Assembly: GCA_963921795.1 (NCBI GenBank)
Contig: OY997654.1
Coordinates: forward strand, 1,567,867-1,631,866
Length of the DNA: 64,000 nucleotides
Origin: Nannobrachium achirus
Lineage: Eukaryota; Chordata; Actinopteri; Myctophiformes; Myctophidae
Direction of reading: 5' to 3'
Of the stretch, positions 1-11,894 are shown piece by piece (position 1 is the stretch's first letter; each line of letters opens with the position of its first letter). The translations under genes and the position numbers were made by a program. Under the pieces are notes generated by a model, which had not been told where the DNA came from, did no database searches, and saw only the letters and a list, made by a program, of their open reading frames with translations.

Positions 1-22
1 ATTGTGGGATAAAAATTATATT

Positions 23-69
23 AAAAAAAAAAAAAGAAAGAAAGAAAGAAAGAAAGATGGATGGATGGA
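23..69. repeat. Poly-A / (GAAA)n / (GATG)n microsatellite
   Basis: A run of A is followed by GAAA units and then GATG units. Simple sequence with no coding value. Confidence 0.9.
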
Positions 70-322
70 TCGGACAAGTCTGGTTGCCCTGGAAAACGAA
101 TAGGTTTTGTGAAATATTTGCTAGCTAGATTAGCCTATTTGGCACAGTAACCAAAGCCCTGTCCTCCTTCATGCAATGCTGTTCCACACGGATGGCTTTT
201 ACATGTCTTTGATGTCAGCAATATTTCAGTGTCAGGATAATGCTATTCAAGGAGGTACAGGGGTAGTCAAACATTATACGTATTGTATAGCCATGTTCTG
301 TACTGTCTGTATTGGACTAACA

Positions 323-797
323 CACTGGTTCTCAACCTTTTCAGGCCACGACCCCCGAAATAATCATATTTATCAAAGTTATTTTCAGTCAGTTCTAACA
401 AAAATGGCTATTATCTCAATGTTTTCCTCGCAACATAATCACTAAAATATCGTCACTGTCGGGCAGAAACCTCGTATCTCCAAGTTTCAAATGTGTACGT
501 CTTTTGGTAAAGCAATGCCCTGCTTCATCATACAAGACTGTCGCACAAAACTAGTGAAAACAGCCGATCTACAAGCACACAACACCTCGCGATTATCTAG
601 ATCTGCTGTTTTCACTAGTTTAGTACATTTTAGATAAATACTAAACGAACGGTTTTGGACATACAAGGTTTCCACCCGACAACGACGATATGCTATAAAT
701 ATAAGGTGCTGGGAGTGAAAATTATAATGTAGGGGTGCCTCAGATTAAAACAATATTTATGGGGTGCCCTGAGACAAAAAAAGTTTGGGAATCCCTG
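323..797. mobile_element. hAT-like non-autonomous element, family A MITE nested inside
   Basis: The left end reads CACTGGTTCTCAACC and the right end is the inverse of CAGGGATTCCCAAAC, the usual look of short hAT (Charlie/MER5-type) ends. A family A palindromic MITE fills 447-691. No matching 8-bp flanking duplication is visible, so the borders are approximate. No transposase remains. Confidence 0.5.
447..691 (+). mobile_element. Family A palindromic MITE, copy A1
   Basis: Left terminus CGTCACTGTCGGGCAGAAAC; right terminus is its imperfect inverse (GGTTTCCACCCGACAACGACG). The centre carries AACAGCCGATCTACAAGC and, after a partly lost loop, AGATCTGCTGTTTTCACTAG, the two arms of the hairpin module shared by many elements in this window. 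Here the hairpin apex is degraded. The class is unassigned: TIRs are clear but the flanking duplication is ambiguous (AT/TA). Confidence 0.75.
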
Positions 798-1586
798 ATC
801 TATATGAAACAATTATAACGTGTTACAGTTGCCCTTAGATCCATCCCATATCATTTCCCTCTTTGACGTTCTTCCTGATACCATTTCTCTGCCTAAATAT
901 CAATCAAACGTTGTTGCTTTTGTGACTCTTCTGACAAGACGGCTTATTCTGATCCATTGGGGGGAAAAACATATCCACCCTCCCATTCCCGCTGGATTTG
1001 TGATATACTGTACTCTTTTAAATTGGAAAAAAAATGTAATCCACATTACGTGGTTCTATCTCAAAACTCTATAAAACATGGCAGCCTTTTCTATCGCACG
1101 TTGACAATCTGCACTTCAGCTCCCAACGAACCGAATGAGTCAGTAGCCGAGGTATGGCAGCAGTTACTCTGTATATGATAACCCCTTGGTGTATACCTGC
1201 CTATCACCTCACTGACATATAAGATTGCTTTCAAAAACCATGCCTATCTTGACTCAATGTGGTGTTTATAGGCTGTGGATGGTGTTTATAGGCTGTGGAC
1301 TGTTTTGTATATACATTTTATTGGAGATCTAACGTTGTGTATTTGTGTTTTTGTTTCGTTTTTTTTTCTCTATTTATACCTTATTCAACTCTTAATATTT
1401 AATTATCCTATTTAGTAATTTTCTTGACTATTTTCAGATACCTTCTTGCTTCAGTAGTCAGTACATGCCTATGAGTAGCCCATGTAAAACATCCCCAAAA
1501 ATACAATAAACAGAATGCTAAAAAATCTTTTTGACATTTACACACGACAGTCAATGGAGAGTGGACTTGTTGCATGCAGGAAAACA
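798..1586. other. Unassigned non-coding stretch
   Basis: AT-rich sequence with only short open frames. A short direct duplication (GGTGTTTATAGGCTGTGGA) occurs at about 1260-1300. No gene, RNA or bounded transposon was recognised. Confidence 0.5.
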
Positions 1587-3293
1587 GTACATACATACAG
1601 TACATACATACATACATACATACATACATACATACATACATACATACATACATACATACATACATACATACATACATACAATGTATGTATACAGTATGTA
1701 TGTATGTCATACATACATACATACAATGTATGTATACAGTATGTATGTATGTCATTCATACATACATACATACATACATACATACATACATACATACATA
1801 CAGTACATACATACATACATACATACATACATACATACATACATACATACATACAATGTATGTATACAGTATGTATGTATGTCATACATACATACATACA
1901 ATGTATGTATACAGTATGTATGTATGTCATACATACATACATACATACATACATACATACATACATACATACAGTACATACATACATACATACATACATA
2001 CATACATACATACATACATACATACATACATACATACATACATACATACAATGTGTGTATACAGTATACTATGTATGTTATTCATACATACATACATACA
2101 TACATACATACATACATACATACAGTACATACATACATACATACATACATACATACATACATACAATGTGTGTATACAGTATGTATGTCATTCATACATA
2201 CATACATACATACATACATACATACATACATACATACATACAATGTGTGTATACAGTATGTATGTCATTCATACATACATACATACATACATACATACAT
2301 ACATACACACACACATACATACATACATACATACAGTACATACATACATACATACATACATACATACATACATACATACATACATACATACATACATACA
2401 TACAGTACATACATACATACATACATACATACATACATACATACATACATACAGTACATACATACATACATACATACATACATACACACACACATACATA
2501 CATACATACATACATACAGTACATACATACATACATACATACATACATACATACACACACACATACATACATACATACATACATACAGTACATACATACA
2601 TACATACATACATACATACATACATACATACATACAGTACATACATACATACATACATACATACATACACACACACATACATACATACATACATACATAC
2701 AGTACATACATACATACATACATACATACATACATACATACATACATACAGTACATACATACAGTACATACATACATACATACATACATACATACATACA
2801 TACATACATACAGTACATACATACATACATACATACATACATACACACACACATACATACATACATACATACAGTACATACATACATACATACATACATA
2901 CATACATACATACATACATACATACATACATACATACAGTACATACATACAGTACATACATACATACATACATACACACACACATACATACATACATACA
3001 TACAGTACATACATACATACATACATACAGTACATACATACATACATACATACATACATACATACATACATACATACACACACACATACATACATACATA
3101 CGTACATACATACATACATACATACATACATACATACATACATACATACATACATACATACATACATACATACATACAGTACATACATACATACATACAT
3201 ACATACATACATACACACACACATACATACATACATACATACAGTACATACATACATACATACATACATACATACATACATACATACATACAT

Positions 3294-3326
<33 letters not shown>

Positions 3327-3856
3327 TACATACATACATACATACAGTACATACATACATACAGTACATACATACATACATACATACATACATACATACA
3401 TACATACATACATACACACACACATACATACATACATACATACAGTACATACATACATACAGTACATACATACATACATACATACATACATACATACATA
3501 CATACATACATACAGTACATACATACATACATACATACATACATACATACAGTACATACATGCATACATACATACATACATACATACATACATACATACA
3601 TACATACATACATACATACATACAATGTGTGTATACAGTATGTATGTATGTCATTCATACATACATACATACATACATACATACATACATACATACATAC
3701 ATACATACATACATACATACATACAATGTGTGTATACAGTATGTATGTATGTCATTCATACATACATACATACATACATACATACATACATACATACATA
3801 CATACATACATACATACATACATACTTTACTCTACATGCAGTACATACATACATAC
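1587..3856. repeat. 2.3-kb (CATA)n satellite with higher-order structure
   Basis: Tetranucleotide CATA/TACA array of roughly 2.3 kb. It is punctuated by CAGTACATAC junctions, by CACACACACATAC blocks, and by short blocks where the repeat switches strand to TATG (from ACAATGTATGTATACAG to GTATGTCAT). These marks recur at related spacings, so the array is a set of higher-order units. The long frames of YIHT or MYVC repeats on both strands are translations of the array and are not genes. Confidence 0.95.
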
Positions 3857-4135
3857 TACATTCAGAGATTCTCATAATAGACTAGTGCAGTGCCCATTTG
3901 GAATGCATGCCAGTACGGAGCGGGCTGGCTCTGGAGAATCTCTCATATCTGACCGACTGCACAATCAACACTGTACTCCCTTGAGTGGTCAGCAACACAC
4001 CCGCCGAGTGTGAAGTCGATCGGATCAACGGTTCTCGAGATATGAGACGAACAGACAGACAGTATACACATACCTACATACAGACATGCATACCGTACAT
4101 ACATGCATACCTACATACATATGTATACTGTACAT
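3857..4135. other. Array flank with CATA/CAGA decay
   Basis: Unique-looking sequence ending in GATCAACGGTTCTCGAGATA, then ACAGACAGACAG and degenerate CATA/CATG units at 4052-4135. The latter are decayed relatives of the large array upstream. From 4136 to 4448 nothing is recognised. Confidence 0.5.
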
Positions 4136-4448
4136 AGAAATCCATGGAATATATAGATTACTATTCAATGTTTTTTCCTTTCCAATCAAAATTAGTATTC
4201 AATGCATTTAAATAGCCTACTTAATACATGCATGCAATCCCGAGTACCACAGTTAAATGAAGCACTTGTCATTCAAATTTCATTAAAATGGTCTGCCAAG
4301 GGTTAAGTACTCCTTTCCAATAGCAGAGGGGGAAAATGATACGTTGTTTTCTTTCAGATTACACTTGAATACTGCTGTAAGTGCAAGCGTATAATGTTAA
4401 AGCGATAGATAGTTGTGAGATCTTCCTATCCACACTAGTTTTATAGAT

Positions 4449-5322
4449 CAGGTGTCTTCAACAGGGGGTCCCCAGACTAGTTACTACAAGGGGTCCTCCA
4501 AATCTTTGTGTGATAGAAACCTTTTTCTCCTTTTTTTATATGAACTACTTGAACCCTGGAGTCTATATTCGGAGAACTTCAGCCAAAAATAGCAGATCTA
4601 CAAGCTCACAACGCCACTCTCTCTGCGGCTATTTTCTCAAAAAGCTTTGGTGTAGATGGGAAAAAGAGCAGACTAAAGCCCTTTGCACACAGGACAGTTT
4701 TGTTTTTTTCGTTTGCTGCATGAATAAAACGCATTGGATTTGGTGTGCAATGCTGTGCGGAATCGGCGCTGCAGATCCCAAAAGGAGTCATTAAAGGAGT
4801 GATGAGTTTTTTAACGCATGCGACAAGACGCACAAATCGAACTGGGTTCGATCGAGGAAAAAGACGCACGGCCGCAGCCACTCGTCGCACGGCCAATTCG
4901 GATCCGGTGTGCATGAGGTCGTAGAGAATCATTGTTTTCTTTTTAAAAAGTGAAATTGTCCGTTTTATCCATACGGATAAACGCGCCTGTGTGCAAAGGG
5001 CTTTAGTATAGCCTGATTTCAGACTCAGCGCTGAGAAGCAGTCCACTCAGAGAGTGGGCGGTCTATGGTCTGGAGCCAGGCAAGACTAAGTACAAAGTGA
5101 AAGGTCAAGTTTATTAAGTATTAGCCTCGGAAACCCAGGCTTTTATATTGGCGATAGGAAGAAGTATTGACGGTTCAAGTGGTTGAATATCTGAAAACAC
5201 AAATCGACATGAACCCAAAATACACTGATGATCGTTGCTGTCAAACCATGAAACTATATGGAATCTATGAACAGGTTGTGTGGGTCCCTGCTTCATCTCT
5301 CTCTCAACTAAGGGGTCTGGAA
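4449..5322 (-). mobile_element. hAT-like element related to the one at 30087-30493, disrupted
   Basis: The 5' part (CAGGTGTCTTCAACAGGGGG, then TACTACAAGGGGTCCTCC) and the 3' part (AAACTATATGGAATCTATG to GGGTCCCTGCTTCATCTC) are the reverse complement of the element at 30087-30493, which has a clear 8-bp TSD. The copy is split by a second element at 4673-5006. It also holds one arm of the hairpin module at about 4585-4610 (AAAATAGCAGATCTACAAGC). Confidence 0.6.
4673..5006. mobile_element. Nested MITE with about 20-bp perfect terminal inverted repeats
   Basis: Starts CTAAAGCCCTTTGCACACAG and ends with the exact inverse (CTGTGTGCAAAGGGCTTTAG). It lies inside the hAT-like copy at 4449-5322. The interior is non-coding. 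The superfamily was not assigned because the target duplication could not be fixed. Confidence 0.7.
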
Positions 5323-5419
5323 TTGGGCCTTACTTGCGATTGGCTGGGAGACCGTGGCCCAATCAGGGACCAGCAGCATTTCTGGCAACGTCATCATTAA
5401 CAGCCAATGAGGGACCAGC

Positions 5420-5889
5420 ATTCCTGGTGATGCCAGTGGTGATGTCAGCGGAGTGGTAATGTCTTCATTAGGCCAGCAGAGCAGCACCTCATGGCGTGCT
5501 CTTTTATGACCATAAATGGAGATATGGAGGTCCCTGTGATGCCAAGGGAACAAATCCCTTTTATGCCCATATATGGAGATCCCTGATGTCCACATCACTG
5601 TGGTGCGACCTCGCCCTCAGGGAACCCACTCTACCAGAATGGGTTTGCCGCTCTGACATCACGCTCTGGCTTCACTGTGATGTCACACTAACAGAATCCC
5701 TTTTATGCCCATATATGGAGTTCCCTGATGATCAATATTAACAATGCCCTGTTAGAGAAATCCCTCTGATGCCAGGGGGAACAAATCCCTTTAATGCCCA
5801 TACATGGAGATCCCTGATATCCACATCCCTGATGTCCACATCACTGTGGCGCGACGAGGTTGCTTGTCGCCCTGAGGCATCTTACTAGT
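5420..5889 (-). mobile_element. Helentron-like element, variant terminus, with minisatellite
   Basis: Ends in TCGCCCTGAGGCATCTTACTAGT, the reverse complement of the terminus at 44551 and a variant of the ACCAGTAAGACTCCC terminus found elsewhere. The interior has several units of the TTTTATGCCCATATATGGAGATCCC minisatellite that typifies these elements. The other border is uncertain. Confidence 0.55.
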
Positions 5890-6958
5890 AATAATAATAA
5901 GGAATAACGGTATCTTGTATATTTAACAGCATGTCATTTGAAGCTTTCGATGGTCTTATCGAACCAAAATGTTAATCTTTTTCTGTGTGGGTTGTGCAAC
6001 ATCTTATCAGGTGTAAACATAGCCGTAGACTGTGTAACATTAATTAAGGGAAATAACCGAAAAACCATCCTCCACAAATGATATCACTTGGTTGTATACC
6101 GTATAATATATATAGAGAGTATGTATTTCCTTTCCTCCATTAGGTCAAACGTTTAACTTGTACACTGGTGATCCACTGGCGTTTCTTATTATTGTGCAAA
6201 CAATGAGCCTCATTAATTTTTGGTTAAACTAAATGTACTTGTCAATCCCCCTTTCAGTCGGATAAAAGAAAATGGTCTGATATTTAAAGCCAAACCAAGC
6301 AAAAAGAAGGGGAAAAAAGCATGCCAGCCACGTGAGGAGGTCACGGTTTGGCCAAGTTGTCGCCAATGGATGAAAGATTTGAAATTATTGGCAGCAAACC
6401 CTGGGGGGGTGACAGGGATTTCCCACAGATCAATCAATTGTGTCTGGGATTAATCACCCTGCAATTCTGAAGGTATGTTTGACTCCAATATAATTTTACA
6501 ATTGTAGATAAATTTTTCAAAGACAAGAGAACATTAATTTTGTTCACAAATTCCTATACAGTAAACGGCCAAGGGATTGCAACGACTGCTAGCACCATAT
6601 CACCACAACACACAAAAATGTGTCTACAGCCAATTCATCTCTCACAACAGAAAGAAAAGGTTTCTCCTAAATACACACGCACAAAATAAATGGGTGTATG
6701 AACATAAACTAACAACATTAATCACAATAACACATAAATCCACCCCACCCATCCCCCCCATGTATTCCCAAAGGCAACGCCGCTGTAACACAATAATAGA
6801 ACAATAACGAACACGGCCAGCGCCTCGAGGCATGCTGGGTAGTCACTTCTCAGCCTCAAACAGCGCAGGACGCTGCGCAGCCCCCCCACTTGAGGAACGC
6901 TGCCTGTCCCAGTAACCCCTTGTACCTCCTGGAGGAGGTGCCTCCTCCTTCGTTGAAA
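5890..6958. other. Unassigned non-coding stretch
   Basis: AT-rich sequence with short frames only. The short TA tract near 6105-6115 and the C-run at about 6750-6760 are simple sequence. No bounded element or gene was recognised. Confidence 0.45.
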
Positions 6959-7002
6959 CCAGGAGGCAGGGACGTGCTGGCCATTGGGAAAAGCGGGACA
7001 AC

Positions 7003-7261
7003 CAAGCCCCCAGAACCCTGCATGGTGGAGCCCTGAAGCGCAATGGACATGGTGGCCGTTTTTGAGGTACTGCAGTTGGGGCCACTAACACATGAACACG
7101 CACTAGGCTTCTTTGTATTGACGCGCGTTCATACCGGAAGTGCTCGTTCATGAATTGGAGCCCCAGCGCGTCCATGAACACAAACAAACTATGACGCAAA
7201 ATGCGTCACAGTGGCCCCACTACGTCACGGTTTTACTACCCGTTCTTCTTATAACTCTATG
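7003..7261. mobile_element. 259-bp nested insertion with 8-bp TSD GGGACAAC
   Basis: GGGACAAC occurs immediately before (6995-7002) and after (7262-7269) this block. The sister hAT copy has the uninterrupted site (inverse of GAGGGACAACTCCC near 17510), so this is a filled site next to an empty one. The insert starts CAAGCCCCCAGAACCC. It has no obvious terminal inverted repeat and no coding sequence, and its type is unknown. Confidence 0.7.
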
Positions 7262-7378
7262 GGGACAACTCCCGAATGGCCGGTTCATTTCCGGCCGGTC
7301 CAGGCCGGTCCAGGAAGAAAATATGAATAAAATGTCGGCCTTCGTTCCATTTTGGGGGCTGGGCGGCCAACAAAGTAA

Positions 7379-7612
7379 ATTGTCACTGTCGGGCAGAAAC
7401 CTCGTATCTACAAGTTTCAAATTTGTACATTTTTTCGCAAAGCAAAGCCCTGCTTCGTCATACAATGCCATCGCACAAAAGTAGTGAAAACAGCAGGCGA
7501 GGCGTTGCGTGCTTGTAGATCAGCTGTTTTCACTAGTTTAAATCATTTTTAAAATGATAAATACAAAACAAACGGTTTTGGACATACAAGGTTTCCACCC
7601 GACAACGCCGAA
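7379..7612 (+). mobile_element. Family A palindromic MITE, copy A2
   Basis: Left end TGTCACTGTCGGGCAGAAAC; right end inverse, through GGTTTCCACCCGACAACG. The internal hairpin is partly deleted at its 5' arm (AAAACAGCAGGCGAGGCGTTGCG). The element lies at the same place inside the hAT copy as A3 does in the sister copy, so it entered before that hAT spread. Confidence 0.75.
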
Positions 7613-7619
7613 ATCTAAC

Positions 7620-8069
7620 TTGTGTAATTGGCCCACTGGCTTGTCACTTTGTCAAAAGATCTTTGCGTAGCAGCAGCGCTATAGAGAGAGATCTCTCTCT
7701 ATAGCGCGCAATGAGGGCCTCTACAACTCTTTTTCCTGGGTTGAATCAGGGGCCCAGCATGTCCCTGCCAGGAGGAGTGTGTGTGTGGGGGGGGGGGGGG
7801 TCCTCTTCTGTGCTGGCGAGGGGGCCGCTAAGGTGTCAGCCGGTCCCAATGTAGGACCACCTCACGGCCCCCCCTACCAGCTGGACCCTGTTCCTGGTGG
7901 AGGAACCCTAACTACGGTGTTTGCATGACACCATGACCATTCCTCTAGTGCCAACCGTAAGGCCAAAATAGCAACTAAACTGCACACACGATCTCTCTTA
8001 TCTGATACTATAAAACAACTACTGTATCATCTTACGAACCTATACTCATTTGTATCTTCACACACAAAC
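7620..8069. other. hAT remainder, G-run and unassigned flank
   Basis: 7620-7767 is the distal part of the hAT at 6967-7767, including the self-inverse run TATAGAGAGAGATCTCTCTC. From 7776 there is a G-run followed by unassigned sequence up to the TTAA element at 8070. Confidence 0.5.
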
Positions 8070-8297
8070 TTAAAGGCTCTACACCATGCATTTACAAATA
8101 ATTTATATAACATTGTTTGTTTGTGTCCCAAAAAAAAAAAAAAAAAAAACGTTTTTCAAAAGATTTACGGCCAAATTACCACTCCTGAATACTGTCATTT
8201 CTGCAATAGGACTTTGTGAGGATAGAACGCGCTAGTGGGACACCAAAGAAATACATACAAATTGGAAAAATGGAAATTCATGGTGTAGTACCTTTAA
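8070..8297. mobile_element. TTAA-flanked MITE with TTAAAGG termini (Kolobok/T2-like)
   Basis: Starts TTAAAGGCTCTACACCATGC and ends with the near-perfect inverse (CATGGTGTAGTACCTTTAA). The TTAA target and TTAAAGG terminus match what is known of T2/Kolobok MITEs of vertebrates. It contains a 20-bp poly-A. A truncated relative starts at 17738 (TTAAAGGTGATACACCATG). Confidence 0.7.
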
Positions 8298-8505
8298 TTC
8301 CTCGCTTTGACTACACAAAAAGCATTCTGTTTCTAAGTTTGATTCTCCTGCAGCTTGCTATAGTGAAAATAGCTGATCTACAACCACACAACGCGTTGCA
8401 CAATTTGTATTCTTTTTTTTTTTAATTTATGGTATTTATTAGATTTGTTTGATTTGAAATGTATAATAAACATTTATTTCATTATTTAAACAGATATATT
8501 TTGTT

Positions 8506-8902
8506 TAGGGCTGGGACTTTAACTGATTAATTGCGATTCATTAATTACAGAAAATGTACGCGATTAAAACAATTTACGCATTTTAATCGCACTTAGTTTT
8601 TGCACCACAGAACCTTCAGTTTCGGGCATACTGATCATAGCGATGCACCAAACAAGAAGAGACAACAAACGCAAAGGGAGAAGTAGCCGATCAGAGTGCT
8701 TTGCTTGGCCCAGTGGATGCGAAATTTAGATGTAATAAACTCACTTGTTGATTCCCTCGTACAACAAAATGTGTTTTACTTGAAAAAAAATGCTTCTCAG
8801 GTCGAATATCGATGTGCGATTAAAATGCGATTAATTGTGTGTTAATTATTCACAGAGCCTGTAATTAATTAGAATACAATTTGTAATCACATCCCAGCCC
8901 TA
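8506..8902. mobile_element. hAT MITE with TAGGGCTGGGA termini
   Basis: TAGGGCTGGGACTTTAACTG at the left and ATCCCAGCCCTA at the right. The flanking 8-mers ATTTTGTT and ATTTTGGT match at 7 of 8 positions. The interior is rich in GATTAATTGCGATT repeats. A fragment of the same family lies at about 56120-56236. Confidence 0.8.
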
Positions 8903-9215
8903 ATTTTGGTGTGACCAAAAAAAATTGGTCCGTGACCCACACATGGGTCCAGACTCCCGACCCACAGTTTGGGAAACTCTCCTATAAATAGTGATAGTTT
9001 TTGCAGACAGTTAAAGGAAAGTCACGGGACTCTCTGGAGAGCAGATATTCCCTGAATAGTTTGTCCTACCGGTATGTCATTTCCCCTACAAGTCATATTT
9101 AGTTCATCTAGATATCCTTGTCTTCTACATTTTAACCGAGTTGTGGTTTCAGTGTCTCTTTGTTGTTTAGCGGGTTTTCCTATGGCTCGCTTGCTTTTTC
9201 ATCAGCCATCTAGCA

Positions 9216-9647
9216 CAGTGGTTCTCAACCTTTTTCAGGCTGTGACCCCCAAAAATAATCATATTTTAACTGGGGAACCCCACCACCCTGACGAACACTA
9301 AGAGTTGAGGCATTACATTTTGTATAACACGGTTCTATTGTGAAAACAGTCGATCTACATGCTCACAACGCCTCGCAACGCGAGGCGTTGTGAGCATGTA
9401 GATCTGCTATTTTCACGATTTCTGCCTAATATTTGACGGTTTGACCAATGTTTAATTTGCCATTTTAGAGGTATTAAAAATTCCTTAAATTGTGACTTTA
9501 GAAATGTGCATTTACCTTCTATACACTCTAAACCTTTTGTTGGTTTGTTTACTGTTGAGTGAGAAAACAATGTTGCACATTAACTTAATCATCTGGGGAC
9601 CTCCCCAAAATAATCTGGGGACCCGACCCACAGGTTGAGAACCACTG
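9216..9647. mobile_element. hAT (MER5-like) MITE with TSD ATCTAGCA and internal hairpin module
   Basis: Starts CAGTGGTTCTCAACCTTTTT and ends AGGTTGAGAACCACTG, with perfect 8-bp duplications ATCTAGCA at 9208-9215 and 9648-9655. The centre holds the hairpin module: GTGAAAACAGTCGATCTACA, a GC-rich apex, then the mirrored arm ending in GCTATTTTCAC. The hairpin does not belong to the hAT termini. Confidence 0.88.
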
Positions 9648-9655
9648 ATCTAGCA

Positions 9656-10385
9656 CACCTCAATAGCTCAACTGGTTTTACATGGAGACATAATTTTGAA
9701 GCACTATTTGTAAAAAATAAAAAGATAAATAGACATTTCTTTTTTTTCCTTTATCATTTTTATCCCACGGTTTTGCAACCAATTTTCTCACGCAGTGCCA
9801 ACTACCTAACCTGTAGTCCTGGTTTCCAACCCCACCTAGGGTGTGGATGCTGATGGCGCGGAGGGAGGAACACGCCCCCAGTACCCACAGCGTCCCCCAG
9901 CGGGAATCGAACACAGAACATTCTAGCTGTGAGCCGAAGCGCTAACCACTGCACCACCGTACATTTCTAACACACTGAAGCATGTTGGCGTCATTGCATG
10001 GGATGGTTTTTTTTTTTTTGCTTTATCTATCAAATGCAAATTACTCGAGAGACAATGTAAATTACATGCAATTTAATATATCACAACATTACTGCGGAAT
10101 AGCAGACAAGCAGCAACGGAGTGAATCCCAATTATTTTTTATTTCAACGAAAATATATGATCTACAAGTGGCATCGGAATTACGCGACACAGACGTGCAG
10201 CAAAGTATAAATTAACCACATGAATGAACCCTATCCCACCTATTCTGGACCTGTCATAATATAGAACGTTCAGCGAATATAGCTCACCTACGAGCACACA
10301 ACATGTTGGCTGCATTGGGACGTGGCGTGAGCTTGCAGATTTGATGTATTGGGGAAAAAGGAGGGGGACCCTGGGGGACCCCGGT

Positions 10386-10386
<1 letters not shown>
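9656..10386. other. Unassigned non-coding stretch
   Basis: Contains a poly-T at about 10008-10018. At about 10275-10340 is a degenerate relative of the hairpin module (ATAGCTCACCTACGAGCACA, later TGAGCTTGCAGATTTGATG). No gene or bounded transposon was recognised. Confidence 0.45.
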
Positions 10387-10387
<1 letters not shown>

Positions 10388-10437
<50 letters not shown>

Positions 10438-10442
10438 GTAAT

Positions 10443-10536
<94 letters not shown>
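10388..10536. repeat. (TA)n followed by (TG)n microsatellite
   Basis: About 130 bp of TA followed by about 18 bp of TG. It abuts the family F element exactly at TGTCCC. Confidence 0.95.
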
Positions 10537-10539
<3 letters not shown>

Positions 10540-10951
10540 CCCAATCTCACTGAGAGCCAGTCATCTCGGAAAGTACAGCTTTAGACAGGGACTGAAAATA
10601 CCTTTTTTTTTTTTCTCACTAAAATGTGATAAAGCCACTAAAGCATTTCATAAATTTCAGGCGACATTTCACTTAAACGCCAGAGCTTAACTCTGCATGT
10701 AAATAAGACTTTTTTTAATTAATGTGAGAGATCGTCAGGTCATTTGCAGGTTAGAAATTGATTTAGAACTTGAATATCTCAAAAGTAGTATTTCAGCATG
10801 GCATCATTCTATAAGCCATATCTTCAAAACTGTTGGGTCAATCTCCACAACCAATATATCATTTTGTAGCTATGATCCCCAGCTTTCAAATGAAATGAAA
10901 AAATGAAAATGAATAAAAATCCAATGACTGGCTCCCAGCCAAATTGGGACA
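10537..10951 (+). mobile_element. Family F MITE, copy F1 (TGTCCCAAT termini)
   Basis: Starts TGTCCCAATCTCACTGAGAG and ends in the partial inverse GGCTCCCAGCCAAATTGGGACA. It is almost identical over its whole length to 55492-55907, with about three substitutions and one indel in roughly 415 bp, so the family moved recently. Only short frames are present. The superfamily is not assigned because the flank duplication is ambiguous in TG/AT repeats. Confidence 0.8.
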
Positions 10952-11000
10952 CACATATATATATATATGTATGTATATATATATATGTATATATGTATAT
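10952..11000. repeat. (TA)n/(TATG)n microsatellite
   Basis: Continuation of the TA-rich repeat interrupted by the family F insertion. Confidence 0.85.
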
Positions 11001-11009
11001 GGTCTAAGC

Positions 11010-11659
11010 TAGCTCTGGTCCATAGCGTTAGTGGAGTTCTCCCTAACGCTGTTTCTCTACCTCCGTATTCCTTGGCAAAACCGGAAAACCCCGCCGTCTG
11101 GTCCGAAAATAACAAAAACTGTTTCGCCCCTCACCAAACCAAAGGTATCAGTGGACAGTTGAAAGCTTACTCTACTTAGTGGACACAGTCTGGACCCCCC
11201 ACCACATGCTTAAAATACATTTATAGGGCGAAATGAAAAATAATCCACCGGATGGAGACTCAATTTCTTCTAGTATTTTACGCCAACTCACTACTGCCAC
11301 GCTGGTCAGAGGACCGAAATGCACCGCATTAACAGAGCATTAGTCTCGTTGGGAGTTATTCAGCTCCGTTTCGAAGCGCTGTTTCGTAAAAACAGTCTTC
11401 AACCAGGAAGAGTGTCAGGTGGATTATTTTTCATTTCGCCCTAGAAATGTATTTTAATCGTGTGGTGGGCGGACCAGACTGTGTCCACTAAGTAGAGCGA
11501 GCTTTCAACTGTCCACTGATACCTTCGGTTTGGTGAGGGGCGAAACAGTTTTTGTTATTTTCAGACCAGACGGCAGGGTTTTCCGGTTTTGCCAAGGAAT
11601 ACGGAGGTAGAGGAACATAGCATAAGGGAGAACTCCACTAACGCTATGGACCAGAGCTA
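11010..11659. mobile_element. Mutator-like foldback MITE with 9-bp TSD GGTCTAAGC
   Basis: TAGCTCTGGTCCATAGCG and its exact inverse bound a 650-bp element with long, near-continuous inverted arms of about 230 bp (the arms share GAAATGAAAAATAATCCACC and more). GGTCTAAGC is duplicated perfectly at 11001-11009 and 11660-11668. A 9-bp duplication with long TIRs is the mark of Mutator-like elements. A sister copy lies at 15850-16390. Confidence 0.85.
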
Positions 11660-11894
11660 GGTCTAAGCATGAAGCAATTTGTCTAAAGGGGTCTGCAGCA
11701 ATGGATGTTTGTATTGACAGTAGATAGCTTTGTGTAATGTTGCACCTGTTGGATAGCTGACCACTTATGAGAACAGACGGCTTGCCCTTTGACCTCCTGC
11801 AGCCGGCCAAGAAGAGCTTGCTTCTTGGGGCGATGAAAACACAGACGCACTCAGGATTTCTATCTCCTCTTCTAAAAATATGTAGTGTCTCGGA

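Larger units (their letters stand above)
6967..7767 (+). mobile_element. hAT-type element with 8-bp TSD CCAGGAGG and two nested insertions
   Basis: Starts CAGGGACGTGCTGGCC and ends with the inverse GGCCCAGCATGTCCCTG. CCAGGAGG flanks it exactly on both sides (6959-6966 and 7768-7775). An inverted sister copy lies at 16975-17541. Two other elements sit inside, at 7003-7261 and 7379-7612. The interior keeps no transposase frame. Confidence 0.8.

Noticed and set aside
1515..4013. Open frames of 450-832 codons on both strands
   Set aside because: Translations of the CATA array in every frame (YIHT and MYVC repeats); no protein signal.
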